From positions 1,610,001 through 1,674,000 of the forward strand of contig CANXME010002579.1 in assembly GCA_948144175.1 (NCBI GenBank): a stretch of 64,000 nt of DNA. The letters run 5' to 3'. The notes beneath the pieces were generated by a model. The model did not search any database. It was not told where the DNA came from and saw only the letters and a program-made list of their open reading frames with translations. Of the stretch, positions 21,185-33,430 are shown in pieces. Position numbers and translations under genes: made by a program. Position 1 is the stretch's first letter. The number at the start of each line of letters is the position of its first letter. Source of the stretch: Closterium sp. NIES-65 (lineage: Eukaryota; Streptophyta; Zygnematophyceae; Desmidiales; Closteriaceae).

Positions 21185-21921
21185 GTAGCTGCGTCCGAAA
21201 AAATCACCGACATTGACACGCTCTGCGCTGCTGTACCAGAGGACGTGGCGTGCATAATTAGGAGGTATCCCAAATCTTTCGCGGATGACCTGCCTGATAG
21301 GCTGCCACCTCAGCAACCAGAAGACTACAAGATTGAACTGGAGCCAGGCGCGCAACAAATGGTTTGGACCCAGTGGCAGCTCAGCCAATTGGAGCTAGAC
21401 GAGTTGCGGAAACAGCTGGATTATTTGCTCTCGAAGGGTTTTATCCGCCCGAGCATGTCACCATTCACCGCTCCATACTATTCACGCCAATGAAGGACGG
21501 AGGCCTTAGCATGTGCATCGACTATCGAGCGCTGAATCAAATCACCATCAAGTCACGTTACCCAATTCTACGAGCGGACGACCTGAAGGACCAGCTTCGC
21601 GGGGCCCGCTTCTTTTCGAAAATCGACTTGCGAGGTGGCTACCATCAAATTCGCGTGTTCGCGACGAATGTCCGAATTTCGCACCCTCTACAGCAGTTAC
21701 GAGTATACAGTGATGCCATTCGAGCTGACGAACGCACTATCGATGTTCCAACTTACCATGAACGGGGTGTTTCGGGACCTGCTGGACAAAAAAAGTTACT
21801 GTTTACCTTGACGACATCGTGGTGTACAGCACAACTCGGGAATAGCAATTACGTAGCTTAGAGGAGGTGTTCCGGCGCTTGCAGCAGAACCGACTGATTA
21901 CGAAGGGCTCTAAGTGCGATT
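21185..21921 (+). pseudogene. G1 pol, second part: RT region, truncated
   Basis: The frame from the G1 protease resumes here (AASEKITDIDTLC, aligned to VDTEGKDIEKLC of G2). It continues into the RT N-terminus ([24 protein letters not shown]), then shifts near 21470 to the frame with [20 protein letters not shown] and [16 protein letters not shown]. Another frame change follows near 21665. The homology to G2 ends abruptly after TCTAAGTGCGA near 21921, so the YLDD region is barely reached and RNase H and integrase are missing. Confidence 0.88.
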
Positions 21922-22927
21922 TCTCTCTCCGCCTCTCTCTATCTGCCATGCACTGCTCCGCTTGGGTGGTTACGCTTCCTGCGAGTACGCCATGTCAACG
22001 GAAGTTGTGCGTTGGCCCAGTCCTTGCTTGGGTGGAGACAACTTCATGGTCGGGTGTAGGGGTGCAGCCGACCTGCAGCAGTGGGCGAGCTGGTCGACGG
22101 GGTTGGTCGACCTGCACGGGGGCCGCTACAAGGGCGCCGACTTCGGGAGGGCGCCAACTGCGGCTGGTCGACCTGGGAAGTTGACCTTCAGAGGGCGTCG
22201 ACTTGGTGACGCCGACCTGGGGAAGCCGACTTGGGTGGTCGGCTGACAAAAAAGCTGGTCGACCTAGAGGTGGTCGACCAGGAGTGGTCGTCGACCTGGG
22301 TGGTCGACGGGCACGCACGGGAGCGGCTGGTCGACGGGGTTGCCTGGTCGACAAGGTTACCTGGGTGACGAGGATCCGCGAAGTCACGCGAAGGTCGCCC
22401 AGGCGAGGTTGGCGAAGACGACCTCGGTGGTGGTATCCCGAGGTCGACCTGGCAGATGAGATGCAGTCGTTAGCACGAGGTGGACTTGGTGTGTGCGCTA
22501 TGCAGATGACGAAGCAGTGCACGCTAATCATCTACGAGCACCTGCGAAGCGGGTGCGATGCTGGACTGCGGGGGCAACGCTGGCACGCCGTCGACTTGCG
22601 CTGTTGTCACCCCATCGACCTGCAGCGTTGGCGAGCCGCGACTCTGCACCGCTGGAGCGCGGTCGACCAAGTCGTGCTGACACCCGGTCGACCGTGCTGC
22701 GCTGGCAGTAGGCCTGATTGCATCCTAGCTCTGATGTAGTCTTACCTTGCCAACTTCATTGTATCATTGTTGTGAACTTTTCCTAGTGAAACTCTTGCCA
22801 ATTCTCCCCGTGAACTTGCAAGTAGTGTGTGCACAAGGAAACGTCTAAGGAATAGAGAACGCAGAGATCGCACGAGCACCCGTGCCTATCCCGTAGTCTA
22901 GCTCCCGTTGTACGAGTTATCTCCACA
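21922..22927 (+). other. Possible 5' LTR and upstream part of element C; TCGACC-rich
   Basis: This stretch follows the G1 break and precedes the C leader. It contains a run of GGTCGACC-type words (about 22048-22450) and, near its end, a more AT-balanced tract (22735-22860). It ends CTCCACA just before a PBS-like sequence, so part or all may be the 5' LTR of C. No second copy is found near 35519-35819, so the LTR cannot be delimited. No convincing gene is present. Confidence 0.4.
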
Positions 22928-22941
22928 TGGTGCAGAGAGCG
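22928..22941 (+). promoter_or_regulatory. Possible primer-binding site of element C
   Basis: TGGTGCAGAGAGCG resembles TGGTATCAGAGC and follows a CA dinucleotide, about 100 bp upstream of the gag start. The match is imperfect and rests on position and resemblance only. Confidence 0.45.
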
Positions 22942-23033
22942 TGGACGGCACAACAACTTACCTTTCAGTCTAGTCGACTTAGTAGGCCCCTTACCTAAGT
23001 TGTTCGTAGGCCAGCAGCTGTGCGGTAGTCACT

Positions 23034-23266
23034 ATGGTAGGCGCCGTAGGTGACGCGGAGGTGGTGGACACCCTAGAGGCACGGCTGGAGACTGCGAGGA
23101 GACGCCATGAGGCGAAGGAAATCGGGGACATTCCTTGGATGGTCGTCGACGCTGGCATCCGTTCCGTGTGGGCGACGGAGCATCCTTCTCGGCCTGCGTC
23201 CCCTCGACCGGTGAACGACGAAGGCAGCGTCGACGTGGGCGTCAACGCCGGAGGTGACCAAGTCGG
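23034..23266 (+). pseudogene. Element C gag, N-terminal part, interrupted by element F
   Basis: The frame starts at ATG 23034 (MVGAVGDAEVVDTLEAR) and runs 77 codons plus two bases to the F insertion. The split codon is completed by base 30644 after one GTCGG copy is skipped, and the frame then continues without a break. The N-terminus looks charged and coiled-coil-like (LEARLETARRRHEAKE). No other domain is identifiable in this short piece. Confidence 0.85.
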
Positions 23267-23393
23267 TGTGAGAGTAAGGAACAGGAATGAAAATGACTAA
23301 GGAAAGATTGGTACAAATACAACCCTAGAAACCTGTACCCCATATGTGCTACCCCACTACAGCCTACAGCAATTATGTCATATAAATCTGACA
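23267..23393 (-). repeat. Element F 3' LTR (127 bp)
   Basis: TGTGAGAG...TCTGACA on the plus strand. It repeats at 30512-30638 with differences near positions 17 and 107 and at the last base. Confidence 0.95.
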
Positions 23394-23609
23394 CACCCCC
23401 ATAGGCAAGGTGGGGGAGAACAAGGGGTCACAAGACCAGTCAGGCAAAGCAAAGCAAAGCTCAGGGTGGATCACAAAGTCACCACACAGTCCGAGCACAA
23501 GGTCAAGGCCACAAGGCCAGTTCACATGCAAGACTAGACACATATAAAAATCAGGCTAAACAAGTAAGAGCAGGTATATCTATATATATATGCAAGAGTA
23601 CAAGCAAGG
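23394..23609 (-). promoter_or_regulatory. Element F 3' UTR: polypurine-tract hairpin and 38-nt hairpin box
   Basis: The polypurine tract lies within CACCCCCATAGG (plus strand) and pairs with the nearby TGGGGG. The conserved box is at 23459-23496, GCTC-3-GTGG-12-CCAC-7-GAGC. A TA-repeat tract (tatatatata) lies near 23576-23590. Confidence 0.8.
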
Positions 23610-26600
23610 TCAAGAGGTGAGCAAGTGAGGTAGGACAGGTACAAGTCCCAGCTGAGTGCAGAAGCGCTGATGGTTACAGGGCGCAAGTGCCTTGGTGAAC
23701 ACATCAGCAGTGTTGGCCTCAGAGGCCACGTACGCAAGCCGCAACTGTCCACGCTGCTGTAGCTCACGAGCAAGGAAGTAGCGAAGAGCAATGTGCTTCG
23801 TTCTGTGCTCCAGACGCTGCTCTCGACACAAGGCCAGCATGGCCTTGTTGTCTACGTACAGCACTGGAGGAGAACGAGGCGGCTCTCCAAGGTCAGTCAG
23901 CAGGTAGGTGAGCCAGCGAAGCTCCTGTGCAGCCATGGCCCTTGCGTAGATCTCAGCCTCACAACTGGAGCTGAGAACCGAAGACGAGCGAGTAGCCCGC
24001 CACGAGACAGAGCCGGAACCAAGGCTGAAGGTGTAACCCTGTGACGACCGCTGCGTAGCCTGGTCGTCAGCCCAAGAAGTGTCCGCATGTCCTGTAAGGA
24101 CCACTGGACTCCGCCCTCCAAGCACTAGCCCCATGCCCGACGTACTGCACAAGTAGCGCAACACCCTCTTCGCTGCAGCCATGTGCTCTGGTCGGTGTCT
24201 CCCAGGAGCAACATAGCGTGCAAGAATGCTAAGAGGGTATGCAAGGTCAGGTCGTGTGCAGGTCATCACGTACATGAGGCAGCCAACAAGCTCTGGGTAC
24301 GGGCCACTCGACTCTACGGACTCATCCGAAGGCAGAGCTGAGGGCGAGTGGCGAGTAGACAGAGGAGTGGCCTGAGGCGAGGCGTACGTGAAGCCGAAGC
24401 GCTAAAGGACCTCCTGCACCATGTGTGACTGAGTCAAGGTAATGGTGCGGCGTGCTCTGTCCCGAGTGATCTGCAAGCCAAGATAGCTGCGCAGTTCAAC
24501 CAGGTCTGTGCATGTGTGTCTCTTCAGCAGCTCGGACTTCACGTAGGCTAGTCCAGTAGTGTCCGCTGTGGCAAAGACCAAGTCGTCGACGTACACGAGG
24601 ATGTAGAACGGCGGCAAAGAATTGTCGGTGCTTAGAAACAGCGACGGGTCAGCAGTAGAAGGAGCAAACCCAAGAACCACAAGCGTAGTTCTCAGTGTGT
24701 CGTGCCACTCACGCGGTGCTTGGCGGAGACCGTAGACTGGCCGTCGGAGGCTCCACTGGGTGCCAGGAGGGAAAGTCCCAGTGAAGCCAGGTGGACGGCG
24801 CAGCCAGATCTCCTCGTGCAGGCTACCCTGCAAGAACGCAGTGCTGAAGTCGAGAGAGTGAAGCTCGTAGTCGCGCTGAGCGGCTATGTGCAGCAGCACC
24901 CGAAGAGTGGTCATCTTTGGGGTGGGAGAGAAGGTCTGAAAGTAGTCAACTCCCTGCCGCTGACTGAAGCCACGAGCGACGTACCGCGCCTTGAAGACAG
25001 GTGGAGAGCCCGGCGGCCGCTTCACCCTGAAGATCCACATGCCACTGACGATGTTCGCCCCAGGAGGGGGAACCGCGTCAACGTAGGTGCCTGTGGACTT
25101 CCAGGAAGCCATCTCTGCATCCATAGCTGCCTGCCACTGAGAGGAGTAGGGACCCTCTACGGCCTCCGCGTAAGAGCGCGAAGTCGGAATGTCTAGTGCA
25201 TCCGGGTCTCCCTCAGGAGCAAGCAGTTCAGACGCGAGATGAGGTGAAGCAGTAGCCAGACACTGTAACTCCTCCTGCATGTCCTCAAGGACGTCCGTGC
25301 CAAGAGCACACTCACCCCCGACGGACGGAGGACAAACAGACGCAGACTTAGCAACAAGACTGGCAGCGTAGACTAGACGACAGCGAGCAGCAAAGTCGAC
25401 GAGCTCAGCGACAAGAGCACACGCAGCAGCGGACTCAAAAGAGGGGTCAGTGACAACAGTAGCAAGCAGACGCGTGACAGTAGGACTGGAAGCACGAAGA
25501 GAGTCCGACTCAGGGTCGGCAAGCGCAGGAAGAGAGGACTCAGGAGGAGAAGGCAAAGGGGCACGCAGAGGAGCAGTGGACGGACGCAGAGACATCCGGT
25601 GCGTGCCAGGGACAGGAGGAGGACGCTGACGCGAACTGCGACCACTAGCGCGAGCAGCACGAACAGGCGACGCGGGACGAGACGCAAGCTCACGACGCTC
25701 AGCCAGACCCCCAGTAGGACCAGTGTAAGGAGAGGGAGCAGGAAGTGGGGAGGTAGGCTCCAGCAGTGACTGCGAATGGACAGGCTTTGGACACTCTACA
25801 GGAGGAGAAAGACCAAGAACTTGCTGTAGGAGCGGAACGAAGTACGGCCGAGGCCGCGCGACAACTCCAGACTCAGCAGGGGCAGCACTAGCACCCTCAG
25901 CGGCAGAACCAGCGCCACCAACACCTCCAGCGGCAGGACCTCCAGCAGTACCAGCAGCATGACCAGCGTCAGGACAGACAGCAGTAGTCTCAGCACCAAC
26001 ACCCTCAGCAGCTCCAGCTCCAGTAGGACCCGCAGGCCCAGCAGCTCCGGGACCGGCGGCACCCGCACCCCCGACGGTCGGGGAAGCTCCAGCTCCAGCA
26101 GTACGCCTCCAGCGGCGAGCGAACCACTCGCGCAGCTCCTGTGGAGAGAGGGGCTCCCGCCGAGACGCAGCACCAGGAGAAACCCCAGGCTCAGTAGCTC
26201 CAGACGCAGCACCCCCAGGCTCAGCAGCTCCACACACAGCACCCCCAGGCTCAGCAGCTCCAGACGCAGCACCCCCAGGCTCAGCAGCTCCACACACAGC
26301 ACCCCCAGGCTCAGCAGCTCCAGACTCAGCACCCCTAGGCTCAGCAGCTCCACACTCAGCACCCCCAGACTCAGCACCCCCTAGCTCAGCAGCTCCAGGC
26401 ACAGCACCCCCCGGCTCAGCACCCCCAGGCTCAGCACCCTCAGCAATAGCACCCCCAGGCTCAGCATCCCCAGTAGCAGCACCTCCAAGCTCGGCACCCC
26501 CGCACACAGCACCCCCAGAGTCAGCACCCCCAGGCTCAGCACCCGCAGCAGCACCAGAGTCACCAGTAACCTCGACCAGGTCAACTGCGTCAACCTGGGA

Positions 26601-29594
26601 CACACCTGAGGGGGCAGGAACCTGAGGGGGGAGGGGGTCTACCGGGGGGGGAACCGGCACAAGGAAGTCCGGCGGCGGGGGAAGGGAAGGAGTGCGGTAG
26701 GGGAAGAGGCGGTAGAAGAGAACTGACTCGTCGAACGTGACGTCCTGGGAGGATAGAACACGACGAGAGGAGGGGTGGTAGAACTGCCACCCTGGAGCGT
26801 TAGGGGGGAAGCCAAGGAAGACACAGGGAGCAGCACGAGGGGACAGCTTGTCCGCAGACAAGTCGCGGACAAACGCCCGAGACCCCCAGACACGGAACGC
26901 AGACGCATCGCCGACCTTCCCCGTCCACAGCAAGAGTGGGGACATCGCGGGCCGAGAGACCCTGGGGTAAAGGTTGAGCTGATGCGCCGCTTACCGAACC
27001 GCAAACGGCCACAGAAAATGGGGGGCAGCCGCATGCATCATGGACGTACGAGCAACATCCATGACCATGCCAATGCGGCGCTCAGCAATCCCATTTTGCT
27101 GTGGAGAGTCCGGAAGCGTAAAGGTCTGGCGGATCCCCCGTGCACGACAGTAGTCTCGGAGAAGATGAGAGGAGAACTCCCCACCTCGGTCAGAGTGCAG
27201 ACGCAGAACAGGAAAGTCCGAGCCGAAGCTCCTCCTGAGCTGGAGACGAGCTGTGCGGATCCAGTCGATCAACACCGCAGTGACATCACCCTTGCTGCGC
27301 AAGGGGAAGACTGTGGTGTAACGCGGGTAGTCGTCAACCACCAACAGGAAGTAGCGCTCGTGACCCTGCCCACGGACGCGGGCCGGGCCACACGTCCATG
27401 TGAAGTGTCTGCAGAGGAGCCTCTGTCGGGGGAAACTGGGAGGAGTGAGGAGCAGCCCTGAGGCGCCCCTCGACACACGGGACACAGGAAGGTTCTGGTC
27501 CCGGAGAAAGGGGAGGGAGAGACCGGGAAAGACCTGAGACACGGGAAGCCATGCCCCGAAGACGGGACAGGGAGGGGTGGCCAAGACGGTGGTGCCACAG
27601 GAGAGTCTCGTGAGACAGGAGGCGACACGAACAGGGGGCAGACTCAGGGCCAGACCGGGACGCAGCAGCAAACACCTGACCTGACGCAGCTACCTGACTA
27701 GACGCAGGGACAGAAGGAGACTCAGTGGTCAGGGTGTAGAGGCTCGACCCCGGCCGACGCGAGAACGTGGCCAGGTGTCGGCCTGGGCGTGCGTCCGTGC
27801 AGTGGGTCACCCGCTGACTCGCAGGAGTGAACTGGTTAACCCCCGCATCCTGTAGGTCCGCACCACTCACCAAGTTCGTCGAGAACGAGGGAAGGTACAG
27901 ACCAGACAGGGTGCCCGAGGGGGCAGCCGGACACGGGAGGACAGTGGAAAAGTGAGAGAGGACCGGACCCCCAGAGGGGTCAGCCAGGGAGACCGCAACC
28001 GGCCGACCAAGCGGCGTGAGGGTGGTGCGGTCTTGAAAGAAGGAGCGAGAAGCCTCTGAGTCAAGTGTGAAAGTGAGGGAGGACGAAGGCGACGTAGTAC
28101 CTGAGAGCGCAGTCTCACCAGTACCTGAGAGCGCAGACGCACTGGCACCTGGAGCAGAAGCCTCACAAGCACCTAGCGCAGCAGTACCAATGCTCGGGTC
28201 GGGCGGGAAACACCGGTAACAGTCACCCTCCTCACTAATAGTCACAGCATACATAGCAGCAAGGATAGCATCAAAGTCAAGATCAAAGATCGCTACACCA
28301 GCCCTAGAAAGCTCATCCCAGCGGGGAATCTCACTAGCCTCGGGGAAGTGCTCACGCCAAGCGTCCGTCAGGCGGCCAAAGCAGCGCTGGGTGGGTTGGG
28401 CACCCCCACACTGCTCACCCGCGCGGTCGCCGGAACGAAGGACGTAGGTGCACGGACCAGCACCCCCACCCCTTTGACGTCGAGTGTACCACTCACGAAG
28501 CTGCTGGGGCGGAGGGATGTCCCGCGAACGCTGCTGCTGCTGCTGCTGGTGCTGCTGGCGCTGACCACTACCAGCGCCGCTCCGCTGCGGGGCACCACCC
28601 CGACCAGCTCCACCTCCTCCGCCAGCACCTCCTCCTCCTCCGCCTCCACCACCGCCACCACTCCCACCGCTGCCGCCACCACCGCCGCCTCCTCCGCCGC
28701 TGCCACCACCACCACCGCCTCCGCCACCACTCCCGCCGCCACCCCCACTCCCTCCGCCGCCTCCACCGCCACCTCCACCGCCTCCTCCAGCTCCACCCGC
28801 ACCCTTGCCCACCTTGCCCTTGCCAGAGCGGCGTCTCCCACTAGGGGCAGACGCCGCGCCGACCGAGTCAAGACCAAGCAGGTCGGCAGCAGCAGCAGGG
28901 GCAACAGAGGGCAGCAGGGGGGAAGGAGAGCACCCCTCAAAGATGGGGGTGCGAGGGTCACCACGAGAAGCCCCTACAGCGACAATGCTCTTCTCCGCCG
29001 CTAGGAGGGCCTTCTCGAGGAGGTCGACAGTGAGGGTGGTGGGACAGACTGAGAGAAAGTGGTCCCTGACTACGCGAAGGGAGTCAGGGAGGCGTGCGAC
29101 TACGTAGTAGAGAGTGATGTACATGGGGGGGGGTTCTTAGCGCAGAACTCAGCAGGAAGGGCGGCGCGGTAGCGAGTGTCACTGGTGCGGAGGTGCGTAA
29201 TGAGGTTTGCGATAGTGGGAAACGCAGTGAGGTCAAGAAAGAGGTACGGTAGCATGAGACGGCTCAGTGCAGAAGTGGCAGGGGAAGAGTAGCGCGCAAC
29301 TACAGCATCGTACAAGGTCTGAGCACTCTTGTACTGACTAAAGTGCGCGCGCTCAGTGGTGGGCAAGTGGCGACGCACAGCAAGACGTGCAGCAGCATCG
29401 CGGGTGGCCCACTGAGAGCGAACAGTGGGGTGAGCATCAGCAGCAGGGGCAGGGGAGGCGCCAGAGGTGAGGTCAAAGAGAGAAAGACTGTCCGCTCTGT
29501 CGTACTGTAAGAACAACTGCAGGTCGTCGACCCAGACCTCAAAGTCAATGGCTCGACCCTCAGCGTCAAACGCTAGGACACTGGGGGTAGCCAT
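23610..29594 (-). pseudogene. Element F gag-pol polyprotein, broken by two indels and two stops
   Basis: Gag starts at the ATG 29592-29594 (MATPSVLAF). A homopolymer of nine Gs near 29125-29133, where E has ten, shifts the frame. The next section covers the rest of gag, a Gly-rich tract, a CCCH-like motif (28381-28452), protease and the integrase start. Another one-base loss near 27390 shifts the frame just after HMDVW. Integrase (LHSDRGGEF, NGIAERR) then meets TAA at 26991-26993 (TAC in relatives). RT (YVDDL) and RNase H continue in the same frame with TAG at 24402-24404. The protease active site reads D-S-E instead of D-S-G, which should inactivate it independently. The natural stop is at 23610. 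Confidence 0.95.
26175..26550 (-). repeat. Coding minisatellite in element F integrase-RT linker
   Basis: Plus-strand units such as CCCAGGCTCAGCAGCTCCAGA repeat in alternation and encode Ala/Gly/Glu/Pro-rich pentapeptides. Copy number and unit composition differ from A, B and E at the same position. Confidence 0.85.
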
Positions 29595-30499
29595 GACGAC
29601 AGACTAGCAGTGCAAGCAGTGGGGAAGGGGACGCAGTAGCAGTGGGGCGGTGCCGTGCTCACCAGACAGGACATGTCGGGCGGCTCAGCGGCTCCTGGGC
29701 GGCTCAGCGACTCATGGGCGGCTCGGCTGCGCCGGGGCGGCTCGGCTGCTGCTGGGCGGCTCGACTGGGCCGGGGCGTCTCGGTTGCTGCTGGGCGGCTC
29801 GGCTGATGCTGGGCGGCTCGGCTGCTGCTGGGCGGCTCGGCTGCTGCTGGGCGGCTCGGCTGCTGCTGGGCGGCTCGGCTGCGCCGGGGCGGCTCGGCTG
29901 CTGCTGGGCCGCGTAGGTAGGGCGGCAGGTGGCCGCAGGTAGGGCGGCTGGTGGGCCGCTAAGGTAGGGCGGCCGGTGGCCGCAGGTAGGGCGGCGGGTG
30001 GGCTGCGAAGGTAGGGCGGCGGGTGGCCGCTGAGGTAGGGCGGCGGGCGGCCGTGATGAGACAGCGGGGCCGCAGCGAAGTGGGAGGGCCGCGACGGGGC
30101 GGCGAGGCCGCGACGGGGCGGGGCCGTGACGGGGCGAGGCCGTGACGGGGCGGCGGGGCCGCGACGGGACGGGGCCGCGACAGGGCGGCTGGGCCGCGAC
30201 GGGGCGGGGCCGCGAAAGGGTGGGGCCGCGACGGGGTGGGGCCGCAATAGGGCGGGGCCGCGACGGGGCGGGGCCGCTAGAGGGCGGGGCCGCGACAGGA
30301 AGGGCGGGGCCGCGACACGAAGGGCGGGGCCGCTCGAAGGGTGGGCGGCGGGGCCGCTTGTATGGGCGGCGGGGCCGCGTCTGAAGGGCGGCGGAGCCGC
30401 GAGAGGAAGTGCGACTCGGAGGGTCGCTAAAAAAAAAAACGATCGCGCGCCTCGGGGCGCGCTTCGGTGGGCCCTAGGCGAAGTTCCCACAGGGAACCC
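29595..30499 (-). repeat. Element F leader: GC minisatellites, hairpins and GGGCCC box
   Basis: Three successive repeat types occur on the plus strand: GGGCGGCTCGGCTGCTGCT (about 29690-29905), GTAGGGCGGCGGGTGGCCGC (about 29925-30050) and GCGGGGCCGCGACG (about 30060-30400). An A-run then precedes an inverted repeat GCGCGCC...GGCGCGC (30445-30462), GGGCCC (30469-30474) and GTTCCC-ACA-GGGAAC (30483-30497) beside the PBS. Long apparent frames here are repeat translations. No gene is seen. Confidence 0.8.
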
Positions 30500-30511
30500 G
30501 CTCTGATACCA
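30500..30511 (-). promoter_or_regulatory. Element F primer-binding site (exact)
   Basis: GCTCTGATACCA on the plus strand is the exact reverse complement of TGGTATCAGAGC and abuts the LTR. Confidence 0.93.
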
Positions 30512-30638
30512 TGTGAGAGTAAGGAACGGGAATGAAAATGACTAAGGAAAGATTGGTACAAATACAACCCTAGAAACCTGTACCCCATATGTGCTACCCC
30601 ACTACAGCCTACAGCAACTATGTCATATAAATCTGACT
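30512..30638 (-). repeat. Element F 5' LTR (127 bp)
   Basis: Direct-repeat partner of 23267-23393. It is followed by the second TSD copy GTCGG (30639-30643). Confidence 0.95.
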
Positions 30639-30643
30639 GTCGG

Positions 30644-31781
30644 CACCAGTGCGGGAGGCACGTCGTCGAGACAGCGTGGTGTGATACAGACCGAAGAAGT
30701 CGGCGTCGTTCAGGCGCGAGGGATGCGGCCGTCGGCGGCTGCAGGGTCCTCACAGGGCGACATCGGAGGTCGGCAAAGTGGATCTTTCCCGATGTTGGCG
30801 GCGACCCAAGTAACAGCGGGCGGGATTGCACCGAGCTACGGCTACTTCAAATTTACGCCGGATAGGATCGCGGTGACTTCCCCGCTGGTCGGTCGACCCG
30901 ACATTCTCACCTGGAAGGAGGCCATCGAGCCTCAGCTGGAGATGGCCGGGCTGATCAACTTTGCTCGCGGTACCGTGGCAACGCCGAACGACCCCGACTT
31001 GCGAGTTGAGTTCCGCGCCGTGCTGCTGTTGACCTTCACGGTCATCTCACGGTGCTGCTCGCCGGGCGTGCAAATCGCCCTGAAGTGGTGTAGGGAGTAC
31101 CTCGATGCCGGCCACCAGGCGTGGCACTTCATCGAGTCGACGTACCAGGTCACCGACGACCTGTTCATCGCCCAGCTGGAGGGGCAGCTGACGCACCTTC
31201 GCATGGGCGACGAGGAGTCGGCGACCGACTACTGCAACCGGGCCCGGCGAATTCTCGCCACCATCAAGATGGCCGGCGCGGAGTACTCGACGGCGTCGTA
31301 CGTCACGCACGTCATGCAGGGACTCCGGAGCAGCTACAACTTGCTGAAACGACTGTCAATGGCGCCGAGCACGAGGGCTACGCTCAACGAGGACAACCTA
31401 ACCTCGGACATCCTGCAAGATGAGGCAATGCAGGAGGCAGAGCGGTCCCAGGAGCTCCTGGCGCAGGTGAACTTCGTCGCCCCGGCGAAGCAAGGCGGTC
31501 GACTGGGGCAGCGCGGACAGTCCGGTGGCGGTGGTAGCAGTGGCTGGAAGCCAGCCAAGGAGGTCGACAAGAAGAAGTCGACCAAGGACAGTGGTCGAGG
31601 AGGAGGAAGTCGACGTCGGGAGTGCTGGCTGTGTGGCGACCCCGACCATCTCTCCTTTGAGTGCCCCGACCACAGTGACTCCGACGATGACGACGCCAAG
31701 GGAGGCCGCGAGAGGTCGGGCAGTCGTCGTTCTCGTCGAGGAGGAAACCAGTTGCGCAAGGAGAAGAAGTCGACCAAGTAG
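30644..31781 (+). pseudogene. Element C gag, main part
   Basis: The section continues the 23034 frame. It contains a copia-type capsid region (YFKFTPDRIAVTSPLVGRPDILTWKE, WHFIESTYQVTDD, LRMGDEESATDYCNRARRIL) and a CCHC zinc knuckle (CWLCGDPDHLSFEC near 31622-31665). A TAG at 31779-31781 follows a Lys/Arg/Ser-rich stretch, but the frame reopens and leads into protease. The stop could be a later nonsense change or a natural gag-pol boundary read through in some way; one copy cannot decide. Confidence 0.85.
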
Positions 31782-33392
31782 TCGACCTCGGCGAATGACG
31801 CCGACTCTTGTGCTGGCGGCAAGGGGCAGGACGACAAGTCGGCGTCGTGCTCTTTGGTCGGCGTCGTGGAGCCGACCGTCTCACTAACGCCGAAGGCCGG
31901 CGAGGACTTCCAGGCGGTGGCAGTAGCCGTTCAGGCGAACTCGACGGTGGTCCTGCTGGACAGCGGTTGCTCGCACCACCTGATGGGGACGAAGGACGCC
32001 TTCGTCGACTTGGGGCCAAGCGGCAACATGAAGCACGTGCGTGGCTTCAATGGGGCACTGCAAGACGTCAAGGGCCGGGGCACAGTTGTGCTGCAAGGGG
32101 AGGCCGGGAAACGGGTGCTGATTCCCGACGTGCTGTACGTCCCGGGCGTGCACGCGAATTCTGTCGTCCGGACAACTGAAAGAGCATGGCGTAAAGCTAC
32201 GGGAGGACGGCGACGAGATGCTGCTCGTCTCAGCGGCAGGAGAGGTTCTCGGTCGGGCGACGTACACCGGGCGAGTCCTCTGCACCGACCTGCGTCCCTG
32301 CTCAACGAGGTCGCCGTCGCCCACGTCGGAGGTTGTGGCCCTGCGAGCGATCGTCACTAAGACGAAGTCGACGCCGGCCAGGATGCATGCTCGGCTTGCG
32401 CACGTCGGCATGGACACTATCTGGAGCTCGGCGAAGAGCGAGGTCGCCATTGGGCTGGACCTCAAGTCGGCGACAGGTGCCGACTCACCGTGTATCTCGT
32501 GCGTCGGCGGGAGGCTGGCGCGGCACACCTTCCCCGACCAGGGCTCCGACGTCGCCGACGTGCTAGGCGTTGTGCACATCGACCTGTGCGAGCCGTTCCG
32601 GGTGGCGGCCAAGGATGGCAGCCTCTACTTCCTACTGCTGAAGGACCGCAAGACCCGCTACGTTTCGGTGAGGCCGGTCGCCAAGAAGTCCGACGTGCTG
32701 CAGGAGTTCGAGCAGTGGCTGGTGACGGTTGAGCGGCAGACGAAGAAGTCGGTGTTGATGGTGCGTTCTGACCGAGGAGGGGAGTTCCTCGGGAAGGACT
32801 TCACCACCCTCGTGAACGGCAAGGGGATCCTCCACGACCTCACCTGCCCGTACAATCCGCAGCAGAACAGCATGGCGAAGAGGGAAATGCGGACTGTGGT
32901 GGAGTCGGTGCGGACGATGTTGCTGCACATGGGCGTGCAGCACCACTGGTGGCATCTTGCTCTGCGGCAGGCCGTCTGGGTACGCAACTGCCTGGAGTGG
33001 TCGGCGACACCGGGGACGACGTCGTACCAGCTGCTCACCAGGACGAAGCCCGACTTGTCGCTGGCGCACGTATGGGGCTGCATGGCGCAGTTCCTGGTCC
33101 CCGAGCAGCAGCGTGGTGGGAAGCTGAAGCCGAAGGCCAGGTGGGGCCTTCACCTCGGCGTGTCGAAGGCGAGCAAGGGATGGGAGTTCCTTGACCTCGT
33201 CGCCAACCGGGTGGTCACCACGTCGAACGTGGTGTTCTACGAGGACATGTCGCTGAAGGTGTGGAAGTCGGAGCACGGGCCAGTGTCAGGACGGACGCCG
33301 CCCACCCCGCCGACCGACACCACGGCCGCGACGGTGCCTCTGCTCGCCGAGGTCGGTGAACTTGCGGATGAGGACGCCAAGGTTGTCCTCCC

Positions 33393-33430
<38 letters not shown>

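Larger units (their letters stand above)
23267..30638 (-). mobile_element. Element F: Ty1/copia retrotransposon inserted in element C gag
   Basis: It has LTRs at 23267-23393 and 30512-30638 (127 bp each, three differences) and TSD GTCGG at 23262-23266 and 30639-30643. On the minus strand: 5' LTR, exact primer-binding site, structured GC-rich leader, gag-pol, 3' UTR with hairpin box, polypurine tract, 3' LTR. It is closely related to E in LTR, protein and UTR, and more distantly to B and A. Confidence 0.97.

Noticed and set aside
21922-22927. A delimited 5' LTR for element C
   Set aside because: No matching copy is present at 35519-35819 or elsewhere in the window, so the boundaries cannot be supported.
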